Below are positions 8,007-16,561 of a stretch of DNA of 64,000 nt, piece by piece (within the stretch, counting starts at the first letter, position 1; every line of letters begins with the position of its first letter). This stretch comes from HGM04593 sp045661225 (GTDB taxonomy: Bacteria; Bacteroidota; Bacteroidia; Bacteroidales; Bacteroidaceae): the NCBI GenBank assembly GCA_045661225.1, contig JAZRFF010000003.1:124001-188000 (forward strand). Direction: 5' to 3'. Under the pieces are notes generated by a model, which saw only the letters and a list, made by a program, of their open reading frames with translations, had not been told where the DNA came from and searched no databases. Made by a program: the position numbers and the translations under genes.

Positions 8007-9701
8007 TTATTCAAAAATCATCTCACTTACTGTTGCTCCCGGAGGCGTCATAGGCATCACATTAGCCTCTTCCTTCACTGCCACGTGCAAAAGGAATGCA
8101 CCCGGAGTCTCAATCATCTCCTTTATAGCATCGTCAAGTTCCTCGCGACGAGTTACCAGACGCGAAGCTATTCCGTAGCCCTGCGCGATGAGCCCATAAT
8201 CGGGGTTCAGCATAGGTGTCCACGAGTAGCGATGGTTAAAAAACAGTTCCTGCCACTGGCGCACATTACCCAGGAAATTGTTATTCAAAAGAATTATCTT
8301 AACAGCAAGTCTCTGCTCCATAATTGTTCCGAACTCCTGAATATTCATTTGCAAGCCACCATCACCCGCAAAAATGCAGACGTCACGTTCGGGCATTGCT
8401 ATTTTTGCACCAATGGCTGCCGGAAGACCGTAGCCCATCGTTCCCAGGCCGCCCGATGTGAGTATGCTGTGAGGCTTTGTAAACTTGAAATAACGCGCCG
8501 ACATCATCTGGTTCTGACCAACGTCTGTAACAAGAATTGCGCTGTTATTGGTAGCCTCACTTACCTTACGGACAACCTCACCCATAAGCAACGGACCTTC
8601 GCCAGGGTTCAGAGCCTTGTCGATAACCTTTTCAAACTCAATGGCATTATATTTGTGGAAACTTTCAATCCACTCTTTGTGCGAAGCCTCTTCGACAAGA
8701 GCCGTAAGTTCAGGAAGGACCTCCTTGCAATCACCCACTATAGGAACGTCAACTCTGACATTTTTATTTATCTCGGCGTGGTCAATATCTATGTGAATAA
8801 CCTTCGCCTGTTTCGCATATGTGTTTACGTTACCTGTGACACGGTCGCTAAAACGCATTCCCACGGCAATCAACAGGTCACATTCATTGCTGTTTACGTT
8901 AGGACCGTAATTACCGTGCATACCCAACATACCCACACATAACGGGTGGTCGCTCGGAAGCGCCGAAAGCCCCATCAGCGTGCGTGCTGCCGGAATATCG
9001 GCCTTTTCAATAAAAGTCTTCAGTTCCTCGTGAGCCTCACCCAGTTCGACACCCTGTCCTACAAGGACAAAGGGACGTTTAGCAGCGTTTATAAGCCTTG
9101 CAGCCTCTTCTATTGCCGCCCGTGAAGGCGTAGGATAAGGTATATAGCTGCGCACAGCATCTACAGTCATAGGTTTAAAATCGGTAAACGCTATTTGCGC
9201 ATCTTTCGTAAAGTCAAGAACAACAGGTCCCGGACGTCCAGTTCCTGCAATATAAAAAGCACGTGCAACAGCCCAAGCTACGTCCTCGGCGCGACGTATC
9301 TGATAGCTCCATTTTGTTATGGGCTGCGTTATACCGACAAAATCAATCTCTTGAAAAGCGTCGGTACCAAGCACAGCCGACGGCACCTGACCGGCAATAA
9401 CAACCACCGGAGTACTGTCAAGCATAGCATCACTTATTCCCGTCAGAGTGTTTGTAGCACCCGGGCCGCTTGTGACTATACAAAGACCAACCTTTCCCGA
9501 ACTGCGCGCATACCCCTGTGCAGCGTGTACAGCACCCTGTTCGTGGCGCACCAACACACTGCGGAACACATCACGGTAGTCATACATTGCATCGAACACC
9601 GGCATAATAGAACCACCGGGATAGCCGAACACAGTATCGACACCTTCATTTACCAGCGAGCGCATAAGCGCCTCGCAACCTGTTATTTTATCTTTCCCCA
9701 T
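8007..9701 (-). CDS. ilvB: Acetolactate synthase large (catalytic) subunit
   Basis: 564 residues. A thiamine-diphosphate enzyme that condenses pyruvate with pyruvate or 2-oxobutyrate. The N-terminal pyrimidine-binding domain contains the catalytic glutamate in VRHEQGAVHAAQGYAR. A central FAD-binding-like domain follows, and the C-terminal diphosphate-binding motif is FAGDGGLQMN followed by ILLNNNFLG. The length is usual. It lies 3 bases after ilvD and 6 before ilvN, so all four genes form one transcript. Confidence 0.97.
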   Translation of the reverse strand: MGKDKITGCEALMRSLVNEGVDTVFGYPGGSIMPVFDAMYDYRDVFRSVLVRHEQGAVHAAQGYARSSGKVGLCIVTSGPGATNTLTGISDAMLDSTPVVVIAGQVPSAVLGTDAFQEIDFVGITQPITKWSYQIRRAEDVAWAVARAFYIAGTGRPGPVVLDFTKDAQIAFTDFKPMTVDAVRSYIPYPTPSRAAIEEAARLINAAKRPFVLVGQGVELGEAHEELKTFIEKADIPAARTLMGLSALPSDHPLCVGMLGMHGNYGPNVNSNECDLLIAVGMRFSDRVTGNVNTYAKQAKVIHIDIDHAEINKNVRVDVPIVGDCKEVLPELTALVEEASHKEWIESFHKYNAIEFEKVIDKALNPGEGPLLMGEVVRKVSEATNNSAILVTDVGQNQMMSARYFKFTKPHSILTSGGLGTMGYGLPAAIGAKIAMPERDVCIFAGDGGLQMNIQEFGTIMEQRLAVKIILLNNNFLGNVRQWQELFFNHRYSWTPMLNPDYGLIAQGYGIASRLVTRREELDDAIKEMIETPGAFLLHVAVKEEANVMPMTPPGATVSEMIFE

Positions 9702-9704
9702 TGT

Positions 9705-11507
9705 TTAGTCAATTATTCTTACACCGCCCTTATCGGCAGAACTTACCATATTAGCATAAGCCTTAAGGCTTTTTGAAACAACCCTGTCACGTGTCAACGG
9801 GAACATTTCACGGGATTCAAGTTCTTCGTCACTCAAACGCACATTTATTGAACGTGCAGGAATATCAATATCAATAATATCGCCATCGCGCAACTTACCG
9901 ATGTTACCACCGGCTGCAGCCTCGGGCGATATATGACCGATGCTCAGTCCCGATGTGCCACCACTGAACCGTCCGTCGGTAATGAGCGCACACTCCTTAC
10001 CCAAATGACGCGACTTAATGTAAGACGTGGGATACAACATCTCCTGCATTCCCGGACCGCCTTTTGGACCTTCGTAGATAATCACCACAACATCACCGGC
10101 CTGAACAGCACCGCCAAGAATACCCTCGACCGCAGCCTCCTGCGAGTCAAAAACTTTAGCCTTTCCGCTAAAGCGCCATATACTCTCATCGACACCGGCA
10201 GTCTTTACGACACAACCGTCCTTTGCAATATTTCCGAACAGAACAGCAAGACCGCCATCTTTTGTATAGGCATTCTCGAGTGAACGTATACAACCGTCAA
10301 CCCTGTCTGTATCAAGACTTTCATACACACTGCTGTGAGCACCCATTGTGTTACAGAACACGTTAGCAGGCGCAGTGCTGTATATTCGCATAGCCTCAGT
10401 ATCGACATTTTCACCTGTCACAGAGTATTTTTCAATATCCTCGGCAAGCGTAGCACCGTTTACACGTTTAACAGATGTATTCAGCAAAGCACCTTTTGCA
10501 AGCTCGCCCATAATACCTAAAATTCCACCGGCTCTGCCACAATCCTGTACAGCATACTTCTGTCCGTTAGGCGCAAGTTTACACAAACAAGGAACCTTGC
10601 GACTCAAGGCATCAATATCCTCCATTCTGAAGTCAACCCCGGCCTCTTGTGCTACAGCCAGAAGATGCAGAATGGTATTTGTAGAGCCACCCATTGCTAT
10701 ATCAAGCGTCATTGCGTTAAGAAACGCCTCGCGTGTAGCGATATTACGCGGAAGCACGCTAACGTCGCCCTCGGCATAATATTTCATAGCATTCTCGACA
10801 ATCTGTCTTGCAGCGTCCTTCAGGAGCTGAACGCGGTTTGTATGCGTGGCAAGAATTGTACCGTTTCCGGGCAATGAGAGTCCTATTGCCTCGGTCAGAG
10901 AGTTCATTGAATTTGCTGTAAACATTCCCGAACAGCAACCACAACCGGGGCAAGAACGTTTCTCGATTTCGGCAAGTTCCTCATCGCTCACCGATGTGTC
11001 GGCAGCCTTTACCATTGCAATCACAAGGTCGAGATTCTCGTTTTTCCACGTTCCCTTTTCCATTGGGCCGCCCGACACAAAGACTGTAGGAATATTCAAG
11101 CGCATAGCCGCCATAAGCATACCCGGGGTAATTTTGTCGCAGTTCGATATACACACAAGAGCATCGACCTTGTGCGCATTGCACATATACTCTACGCTGT
11201 CGGCAATAATATCGCGTGACGGAAGCGAATAGAGCATACCGTCGTGCCCCATTGCAATACCATCATCAATGGCTATTGTATTGAATTCAGCCGCATAACA
11301 GCCAAGTTTCTCAATTTCCTGTTTAACAATCTGTCCGGCCTCGTGCAGATGAGTGTGGCCGGGAACAAGCTGCGTAAAAGAATTAGCAATAGCAATTATA
11401 GGCTTGCCAAACATTTCGCGCTTCATTCCATTTGCTATCCACAAAGCACGAGCACCGGCCATACGCCTTCCTTCGGTGCACTGCGCACTTCTCAATTTTA
11501 TTTTCAT
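9705..11507 (-). CDS. ilvD: Dihydroxy-acid dehydratase
   Basis: 600 residues from the ATG at 11507 (MKIKLRSAQCTEGRRMAGAR). The enzyme dehydrates dihydroxy-isovalerate and dihydroxy-methylvalerate to the 2-oxo acids and uses an iron-sulfur cluster. The cysteine motifs SNCDKITPGML and CPGCGCCSGMFTANSMN are present. The frame stays open upstream to 11582, but that extension would run through the attenuator hairpin, and the family N terminus matches the 11507 start. It is the first enzyme gene of the ilv operon and is preceded by a candidate leader peptide and terminator-like stem. Confidence 0.96.
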   Translation of the reverse strand: MKIKLRSAQCTEGRRMAGARALWIANGMKREMFGKPIIAIANSFTQLVPGHTHLHEAGQIVKQEIEKLGCYAAEFNTIAIDDGIAMGHDGMLYSLPSRDIIADSVEYMCNAHKVDALVCISNCDKITPGMLMAAMRLNIPTVFVSGGPMEKGTWKNENLDLVIAMVKAADTSVSDEELAEIEKRSCPGCGCCSGMFTANSMNSLTEAIGLSLPGNGTILATHTNRVQLLKDAARQIVENAMKYYAEGDVSVLPRNIATREAFLNAMTLDIAMGGSTNTILHLLAVAQEAGVDFRMEDIDALSRKVPCLCKLAPNGQKYAVQDCGRAGGILGIMGELAKGALLNTSVKRVNGATLAEDIEKYSVTGENVDTEAMRIYSTAPANVFCNTMGAHSSVYESLDTDRVDGCIRSLENAYTKDGGLAVLFGNIAKDGCVVKTAGVDESIWRFSGKAKVFDSQEAAVEGILGGAVQAGDVVVIIYEGPKGGPGMQEMLYPTSYIKSRHLGKECALITDGRFSGGTSGLSIGHISPEAAAGGNIGKLRDGDIIDIDIPARSINVRLSDEELESREMFPLTRDRVVSKSLKAYANMVSSADKGGVRIID

Positions 11508-11532
11508 AAACTTTTTCCAATAATAAAGAAAC

Positions 11533-11555
11533 GCCCTTCTCGTCGGAGAAAGGGC
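11533..11555 (-). terminator. Attenuator-type terminator in the ilv leader
   Basis: The minus strand reads GCCCTTTCTC, a short loop, then GAGAAGGGC, a stem of nine pairs with one bulged base, followed by GTTTCTTTATT. It sits between the stop codon of the candidate leader peptide (11566) and the ilvD start (11507), the place expected for a transcription attenuator. Confidence 0.65.
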
Positions 11556-11565
11556 ACTGAATAAA

Positions 11566-11697
11566 TCACAAGCGACGCACATAACTTAAATGTACAAAAA
11601 GGACAAACAGCCTATCCAATACATTGACTGGCGCGTGCTTAAATATCTTCAAGCAATGATTTTCTAATCCGCGCGCAAAAATAATCCCTTTTTTCAT
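11566..11697 (-). CDS. Candidate branched-chain amino acid leader peptide (ilv attenuation)
   Basis: A 43-residue open frame starting MKKGIIFARG at 11697. Fifteen of its 43 residues are Ile, Leu or Val, and ten of the last twenty are Val or Leu (including VNVLDRLFVLFVHL). Its stop lies about ten bases before the terminator-like hairpin, and a perfect -7 promoter box (TATGTTTG) lies just upstream, so the message would begin almost at the start codon. This is the classical layout for ribosome-mediated attenuation of a branched-chain biosynthesis operon. The base composition is AT-rich, which by itself raises Ile and Leu content, so the call is tentative. Confidence 0.5.
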   Translation of the reverse strand: MKKGIIFARGLENHCLKIFKHAPVNVLDRLFVLFVHLSYVRRL

Positions 11698-11703
11698 TTT
11701 ACA

Positions 11704-11711
11704 CAAACATA
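11704..11711 (-). promoter_or_regulatory. -7 promoter box of the ilv operon
   Basis: The minus strand reads TATGTTTG, an exact TAnnTTTG match, ending 6 bases before the candidate leader start codon. No convincing -33 TTTG was found at normal spacing. Confidence 0.5.
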
Positions 11712-11845
11712 TTGACATAAAACAACATAAAAGGTTTACAAAAAGATGCATAAAATGTCAATTGGCTGAAAAGTGTAACCATCAGGAAGTTGCACATCGG
11801 AAATATGACACCGATATTTTCACACAAGCCGCCACTCTTCGGCAA
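11712..11845. other. Spacer between the btuC-like gene and the ilv promoter
   Basis: This stretch, together with the leader region to 11507, makes up the 338 bases without a long gene here. It contains only weak inverted repeats (for example ATCGG at 11796 with CCGAT at 11811) that could help end the upstream operon. I see no further gene, RNA or repeat. Confidence 0.4.
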
Positions 11846-12874
11846 CTACCCCCTTACTCTATCCTTGAGTATAACATAAATTATTACAGGAGCACCGACA
11901 AGCGGCGTTACAGCACCAAGAGGCATAAGCCCGCTCTCTCCGGGCAGCTGACAAATTAAATTACAAAAAAGCGCCACAGAACCGCCCAGCAGCGTCGTTG
12001 CCGGTAAAAGGAGACGATGATTATTCGTTGCAAAAACCATTCTCGCAAGATGCGGAACCGCCAATCCCACAAATGTGACAGGACCGCAGAAAGCTGTGAC
12101 GACAGCAGTCAATAATCCCGCCACAGCAAGCAGAATTACACGCACAACAAAGACATTTACACCGAGATTCGCCGCATAAACATCTCCCAGCAATAGCGCA
12201 TTCAACGGCTTCACCATCACAAAAGCGACAGCCATAACCACAAGCAGAGGCAACACAAACAAAGGCAACTGTCCGACCGACACTGCCCCAAAGCTACCCA
12301 TTCCCCAAATCATAAAAGAGTGCACCCCCTCGGCTGTTGCAAAATAGTTCAGGATAGATATAACAGATGACACAAGATAGCCAATCGCCACCCCGGCAAT
12401 AAGCAAATAAACATTGCTACGCAATACCGAAGAGAGTGACAACACAACCGCAATTACCAGCAAAGCACCAATAAACGCCCCCAAAAGCGTTGCAAAATAG
12501 CCATTCAGCCCCATTGTTCCCGTCACGACAACACCCTGTGCAAGCAGCGTTACAACAGCCACCCCAAGCCCGGCTCCACTGTTTATACCAAGCACCTCGG
12601 GACCCGCCAATGGGTTATTGAAGAGTGTTTGCAACAAAAGACCGGCAACCGACACCGCCGCTCCGGCAAGCAAAGCCGTCACAGCCTGCGGCAGACGCGT
12701 ATCGAGCACGATAAGACGCCACACATCATTGTCGCTTCCGCCCGTAAGTACCGAGCAGACCTCGTCAAACGGGACACTCACAGAGCCGAAGAAAACATTT
12801 GCTGCAAAAAAAAGAAACAACAATATCACTCCGACCATAATAAGAAGAAAGTGTCTGTTAACGCATCTTTTCAT
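11846..12874 (-). CDS. FecCD/BtuC-type ABC transporter permease
   Basis: 342 residues from the ATG at 12874 (MKRCVNRHFLLIMVGVILLF). A polytopic membrane protein with about nine or ten hydrophobic segments. Family hallmarks are LDTRLPQAVTALLAGAAVSVAG near the N terminus (shown here only as LDTRLPQA), GPEVLGINSGAGLGV, and FVGLAVPHLARM near the C terminus. Relatives import vitamin B12, heme or siderophores with a periplasmic binding protein and an ATPase. The start overlaps the end of the binding-protein gene by 17 bases, so the two are coupled. No ATPase gene follows; it must be encoded elsewhere if the system works. Confidence 0.9.
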   Translation of the reverse strand: MKRCVNRHFLLIMVGVILLFLFFAANVFFGSVSVPFDEVCSVLTGGSDNDVWRLIVLDTRLPQAVTALLAGAAVSVAGLLLQTLFNNPLAGPEVLGINSGAGLGVAVVTLLAQGVVVTGTMGLNGYFATLLGAFIGALLVIAVVLSLSSVLRSNVYLLIAGVAIGYLVSSVISILNYFATAEGVHSFMIWGMGSFGAVSVGQLPLFVLPLLVVMAVAFVMVKPLNALLLGDVYAANLGVNVFVVRVILLAVAGLLTAVVTAFCGPVTFVGLAVPHLARMVFATNNHRLLLPATTLLGGSVALFCNLICQLPGESGLMPLGAVTPLVGAPVIIYVILKDRVRG

Positions 12875-14000
12875 AATATCTAAGTTTATATTCGGGCAGC
12901 ACTTCGGGGTGGAATAGCGCCACAAGTTCTTTCAACAACAACTCCGGGTGAAAAGCACACTCCTCAAAGACCCTCTTGTATTTTGTATTACACGCATAGA
13001 TATTCTTCTCCTTAAAAGGACGGAAGTTGGAATATCCGGCAAACTCACCTTGCAACGAAGCGTATGTCTTTTCTGCATCAGAGTTATATTTCACAAGCCA
13101 TACATCGGCGGCGGCGGCTTTTTCAAGCACAACCTCAAAAGCAAGCGGCACAGAGCCTCTTCCCTTGCAAAAAGAGAATATATAGTCCGTTCCGGCATCG
13201 GCATACATCTGCCCCATTGTACTGCTACAGCCCGGAACGTACCACGCAGAATTACTCTTCAATTCACACATAAGACGCGGACGCTCAACGCAAGCGGCAG
13301 CCTTTAATGCCAGAGCCTCATATTCGTTACATACACTTTCAAATATCGAGTCGGCCGCTGCGGCACAACCAAGCAGACGACCGTAGAAACGTATCCATTC
13401 GGCACACCCGAGAGGAGAAATCTCCATATAGTCGGCACACTCTATAAGAGGTACAGCAGAATGAGCCAGCTTGCCATACCCGCCATTCTCATAAGGAAGC
13501 ACAAACAAAGCCTCAGGAAGAGCCTTGACAACCCTCTCCACATCGACATCGAGCGAACTGCCGCAATCGACAACCCAGCCTGTTGCCAACCCCTCACGCA
13601 CAGCATCGGAATAGATATATTGCGCGTCGCATACACCGGCTATTGACGCAACCGCAGAAAGTTCTTCGAACAACAAAGCGTGCACACCCGAGAAAAGAAC
13701 AACCCTTTCAAGCGGAGTTCTGAGCAACACCCCTTCGGGCAGAGAGTCCGGCAGTTCCGCTCCCTTAGGAACAAGCACATAACTCTGCAACACACCATCG
13801 TTCCACGGATTTTTCACATCGACAACAGTGTAGTCACGTTGCTCCACAATTCGCAGCAATGACGAGTGGCGCATAGAGAGCGGCGCATCTCCGGCACTCT
13901 TCGGGTTATCAGTTGGAAAAAGCAACAAAGCCACAAGCAACAACGACAGAAACAGTGTTGCCATACAGAAAAATAACGAAAGCCTCTTTGCCAACTTCAT
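12858..14000 (-). CDS. BtuF/FepB-like periplasmic substrate-binding protein
   Basis: 380 residues. A hydrophobic N terminus (about residues 8-29) with no lipobox suggests a membrane anchor or cleaved signal peptide. The body has the two-lobed pattern of class III binding proteins, with RVVLFSGVHALLFEEL, a long middle helix region and the late C-terminal segment YACNTKYKR. It would deliver a corrinoid, heme or siderophore to the adjacent permease. Its ATG shares one base with the stop codon of the DAHP synthase gene (TAATG), so translation is probably coupled. Confidence 0.8.
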   Translation of the reverse strand: MKLAKRLSLFFCMATLFLSLLLVALLLFPTDNPKSAGDAPLSMRHSSLLRIVEQRDYTVVDVKNPWNDGVLQSYVLVPKGAELPDSLPEGVLLRTPLERVVLFSGVHALLFEELSAVASIAGVCDAQYIYSDAVREGLATGWVVDCGSSLDVDVERVVKALPEALFVLPYENGGYGKLAHSAVPLIECADYMEISPLGCAEWIRFYGRLLGCAAAADSIFESVCNEYEALALKAAACVERPRLMCELKSNSAWYVPGCSSTMGQMYADAGTDYIFSFCKGRGSVPLAFEVVLEKAAAADVWLVKYNSDAEKTYASLQGEFAGYSNFRPFKEKNIYACNTKYKRVFEECAFHPELLLKELVALFHPEVLPEYKLRYYEKMR

Positions 14001-15061
14001 TATTCGTCACCGTTAACTATTCTGAGTTGCTGCCTTATACTCTCGGAGTGGATAGCCTCGAAAATATCCTTCATCGCCTCGGCGTCCAAATTAGTTCGGT
14101 TGCAATAAGCGGCACAACGTTCCATTGTGTCGTTATAGCGCGATGGCTGAAACACTGTAAGCCCCTTCTCGCGCTTAAGTTCGCCCATCTCACGAGACAC
14201 CTCCATACGCTTGGCTATAAGTTCCATCAGCGCCTCATCAATATCATCTATCTGCTTACGGTAGGATAGGAATTCACTACTATCGGCAACCGCAGAACGT
14301 CGGACAAGACGTCCGAGAATAATTCTCAGTTCATCGGGGGTCACCTGCTGTCGGGCATCGCTTAGCGCACAAACAGGATTACAGTGCGTCTCAATCATAA
14401 GACCATCAAAATTAAGGTCCATAGCCTGTTGCGAAAGAGACATTACAAGTTCCCGCTTGCCGGCAATGTGGCTCGGGTCACAAATTAGCGGAAGATTCGG
14501 AACACGCCGATGCAGTTCAAGCGGCAACTGCCACTGCGGAGAGTTACGAAAGAATTTCTCGCCATACGACGAGAAGCCGCGGTGTATGGCACCCAACTGA
14601 GTTATTCCCGCATTATTAAGACGCTCAAGAGCCCCGATCCAAAGTTCAAGGTCGGGGTTAACAGGGTTCTTTACAAGCACCGGGACATCGCAGCCACGCA
14701 ACGATTCGGCTATCTCTTGCACAGCAAAAGGATTGGCCGTTGTACGCGCTCCAACCCACAGAAGGTCGATTCCGGCCGACAGGGCAAGCTCCACGTGTTC
14801 GGCTGTGGCAACCTCGGTAGCCACAGGCAGTGAACATTCACGTTTCACACTCTGCACCCACGCAAGACCTTCGCGCCCCACCCCCTCGAAACAGCCGGGA
14901 CGTGTACGAGGTTTCCACAATCCGGCTCTGAAAATATCAGCCACACCAACAAGCGCCGATGCTGTGGCAAGCATCTGCTCTTCACTTTCGGCGCTGCAAG
15001 GACCGGCAATCACCAACGGAGCATTCTCCTTCTTGAACAAATTTATCTTTTCAATATTCAT
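14000..15061 (-). CDS. Bifunctional 3-deoxy-7-phosphoheptulonate synthase / chorismate mutase (type II)
   Basis: 353 residues from the ATG at 15061 (MNIEKINLFKKENAPLVIAG). Residues about 1-260 form a KDSA/AroF-beta-type DAHP synthase with VIAGPCSAESEEQM, GLWKPRTRPGCFEGVG, WVGARTTANPF, LVKNPVNPD and CDPSHIAG. Residues about 265-350 form an AroQ-type chorismate mutase (SYRKQIDDIDEALMELIAKR). The fusion joins the first step of the shikimate pathway to the branch towards phenylalanine and tyrosine and is known from Bacteroidota. The start overlaps the TatD stop by 11 bases; the ORF could open further upstream at 15094, but that would lie deep inside tatD. Confidence 0.94.
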   Translation of the reverse strand: MNIEKINLFKKENAPLVIAGPCSAESEEQMLATASALVGVADIFRAGLWKPRTRPGCFEGVGREGLAWVQSVKRECSLPVATEVATAEHVELALSAGIDLLWVGARTTANPFAVQEIAESLRGCDVPVLVKNPVNPDLELWIGALERLNNAGITQLGAIHRGFSSYGEKFFRNSPQWQLPLELHRRVPNLPLICDPSHIAGKRELVMSLSQQAMDLNFDGLMIETHCNPVCALSDARQQVTPDELRIILGRLVRRSAVADSSEFLSYRKQIDDIDEALMELIAKRMEVSREMGELKREKGLTVFQPSRYNDTMERCAAYCNRTNLDAEAMKDIFEAIHSESIRQQLRIVNGDE

Positions 15062-15845
15062 TGTCTGTAATTCTTGGAAAAAGACGGCGGGCATTAGCCG
15101 TTGTCACAGCAGCCACGTGCTCGACCGTACAATTATATATTTCTGCCAGTTTCTGTGCGATATAAAGAACATACGCACTCTCATTTCTCTTTCCACGCAT
15201 AGGCACAGGTGCCAGATAAGGCGAATCGGTCTCAAGCACAATCCTCTCCAAAGGAACAGCGGCAAGAGAATCGGGGAGCAGGCTCTTTTTATAGGTAACC
15301 ACCCCTCCTATACCAAGATAAAACCCTTCGTACGACAACAGGCGGCGAGCCTCATCGGCACTACCCGAAAAACAGTGGAACACACCAGTGAGATTCCTTT
15401 TGCGGTTATTCTCCATAACCCCACACAACTCCTCGAACGCATTGCGCGAATGTATTGCAAGAGGTAGGCCAAACTCGTGCGCCCATTCTATCTGTTGCTC
15501 AAAGGCATCTATCTGCTCTTTTTTATACGTGTTGTCCCAATAGAGGTCAAGCCCTACCTCGCCGACAGCTATATAACGACCACCATTTTTCAAGCGAGCA
15601 TACATACGTTCCAATGTAGCTTTATAATCGGCATCAAGTTCTGTAGGGTGAAGCCCTATCATTGCGTGGCACACCCCTTTATGCGCTCTGCACATCTCTT
15701 CGAGCGGTGCGAGCGAATCTTCTGTTATACAAGGTAGACAAAGAGTGCCGACTCCGGCACTCAAGGCACGCTCGACAGCGGCACTACGGTCACTGTCAAA
15801 TTCCTGCACAAAAAGATGTGTATGCGTGTCAATAAACTCAATCAT
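15051..15845 (-). CDS. TatD family metal-dependent deoxyribonuclease
   Basis: 264 residues from the ATG at 15845 (MIEFIDTHTHLFVQEFDSDR). An amidohydrolase-fold nuclease. Metal-binding motifs are DTHTHL at the N terminus, VGEVGLDLYWD, IHSRNAFEE, HCFSGSADEA and LETDSPYLAP. Characterised relatives are 3'-5' exonucleases or DNases of the YcfH/YabD type. A Met three codons upstream would lengthen the overlap with the preceding gene from 8 to 17 bases, so I chose the inner start. It lies inside the six-gene run from the polyprenyl synthase to the BtuC-like permease. Confidence 0.93.
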   Translation of the reverse strand: MIEFIDTHTHLFVQEFDSDRSAAVERALSAGVGTLCLPCITEDSLAPLEEMCRAHKGVCHAMIGLHPTELDADYKATLERMYARLKNGGRYIAVGEVGLDLYWDNTYKKEQIDAFEQQIEWAHEFGLPLAIHSRNAFEELCGVMENNRKRNLTGVFHCFSGSADEARRLLSYEGFYLGIGGVVTYKKSLLPDSLAAVPLERIVLETDSPYLAPVPMRGKRNESAYVLYIAQKLAEIYNCTVEHVAAVTTANARRLFPRITDNEY

Positions 15846-16557
15846 CGTTAACACCGCTTTTACGTTTTCTGTCCGGTCTATCGTAGTATATTACACCGTA
15901 GCGGGCACACTGACTCAAACGCTCCTCGCCCTTGAGCGCAGCGAACGCACTCTCAATCTCACCCCAAGCCTCAAAAATTATTTCGTCGGCCTCGAAACGC
16001 ATATCCGAGATATTCTGCAAAGCCTCCGATGTCCGGCGCTGCAAGGAGTGCTGCTTGTCGTACATCTCCTTGAACAATTCGAACACCACCGACACACGCC
16101 CCATAGTAGGGTTATATATAGGTATCCCACCCTCGGCCTGACGACGGCGTTCACCCTCGACAACCTTTTGCCCCCACTCTAATACCGATGATTCCGAGAA
16201 TAGATTAGGTACAGTATCCTCATTCTCGGGCAACCCGTAATAAGCACGCTTGCTACGCGCAATCTCGCCACGCATAATGCACATACTTAATACCTGAATA
16301 AAATGCGATACATACATTCTTGCCTTGCGGAGCGCAGCCTCATAAGCCTCATTGCCACGCTTGGGCGCCTGTTCCTTGACGCAGCGTTTATAAACCTCAA
16401 CCTCGGCCGAAAATCGACGCAGAAAATCCTTAGCCTTATGGTAAGTGTTATGCGTAAGAACGTTAGTAAACACCCCATTCTCGACACTGCTCTCCACGGC
16501 ACTTTTTAACGCCCGAATGCGCGCCTGGTCGGTCTTTGGCAAACGTCTGTATGGCAT
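15838..16557 (-). CDS. Conserved hypothetical cytoplasmic protein
   Basis: 239 residues, no signal peptide or membrane segment, strongly charged and mostly helical. It begins MPYRRLPKTDQARIRALKSA and has helical blocks rich in Arg, Lys and Glu, a short PIYNPTMGRVSV segment and the C-terminal RYGVIYYDRPDRKRKSG. I recognise no catalytic motif. It starts 4 bases after the polyprenyl synthase and overlaps tatD by 8 bases, so it is a constant member of this transcript. I suspect a Bacteroidales-restricted family, but this is memory of similar unnamed proteins rather than something shown here. Confidence 0.7.
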   Translation of the reverse strand: MPYRRLPKTDQARIRALKSAVESSVENGVFTNVLTHNTYHKAKDFLRRFSAEVEVYKRCVKEQAPKRGNEAYEAALRKARMYVSHFIQVLSMCIMRGEIARSKRAYYGLPENEDTVPNLFSESSVLEWGQKVVEGERRRQAEGGIPIYNPTMGRVSVVFELFKEMYDKQHSLQRRTSEALQNISDMRFEADEIIFEAWGEIESAFAALKGEERLSQCARYGVIYYDRPDRKRKSGVNDD

Positions 16558-16561
16558 TGGT

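Noticed and set aside
8085..8942. Open frame of 285 codons on the plus strand opposite ilvB
   Set aside because: Antisense to a gene with clear catalytic motifs; its translation has no recognisable domain and poor composition. Similar shadows oppose pepD (25283-26275), meaB (23056-23814), fhs (53920-54639) and the DUF349 gene (41223-42125).
11508..11582. Upstream extension of ilvD by 25 codons
   Set aside because: It runs through the terminator-like hairpin and its sequence is unlike dihydroxy-acid dehydratase N termini; the ATG at 11507 fits the family.
12858..14100. Cobalamin riboswitch in front of the BtuF-like gene
   Set aside because: The gene starts inside the stop codon of the preceding gene, leaving no leader, and no B12-box-like sequence was noticed at the head of the operon near 17540.
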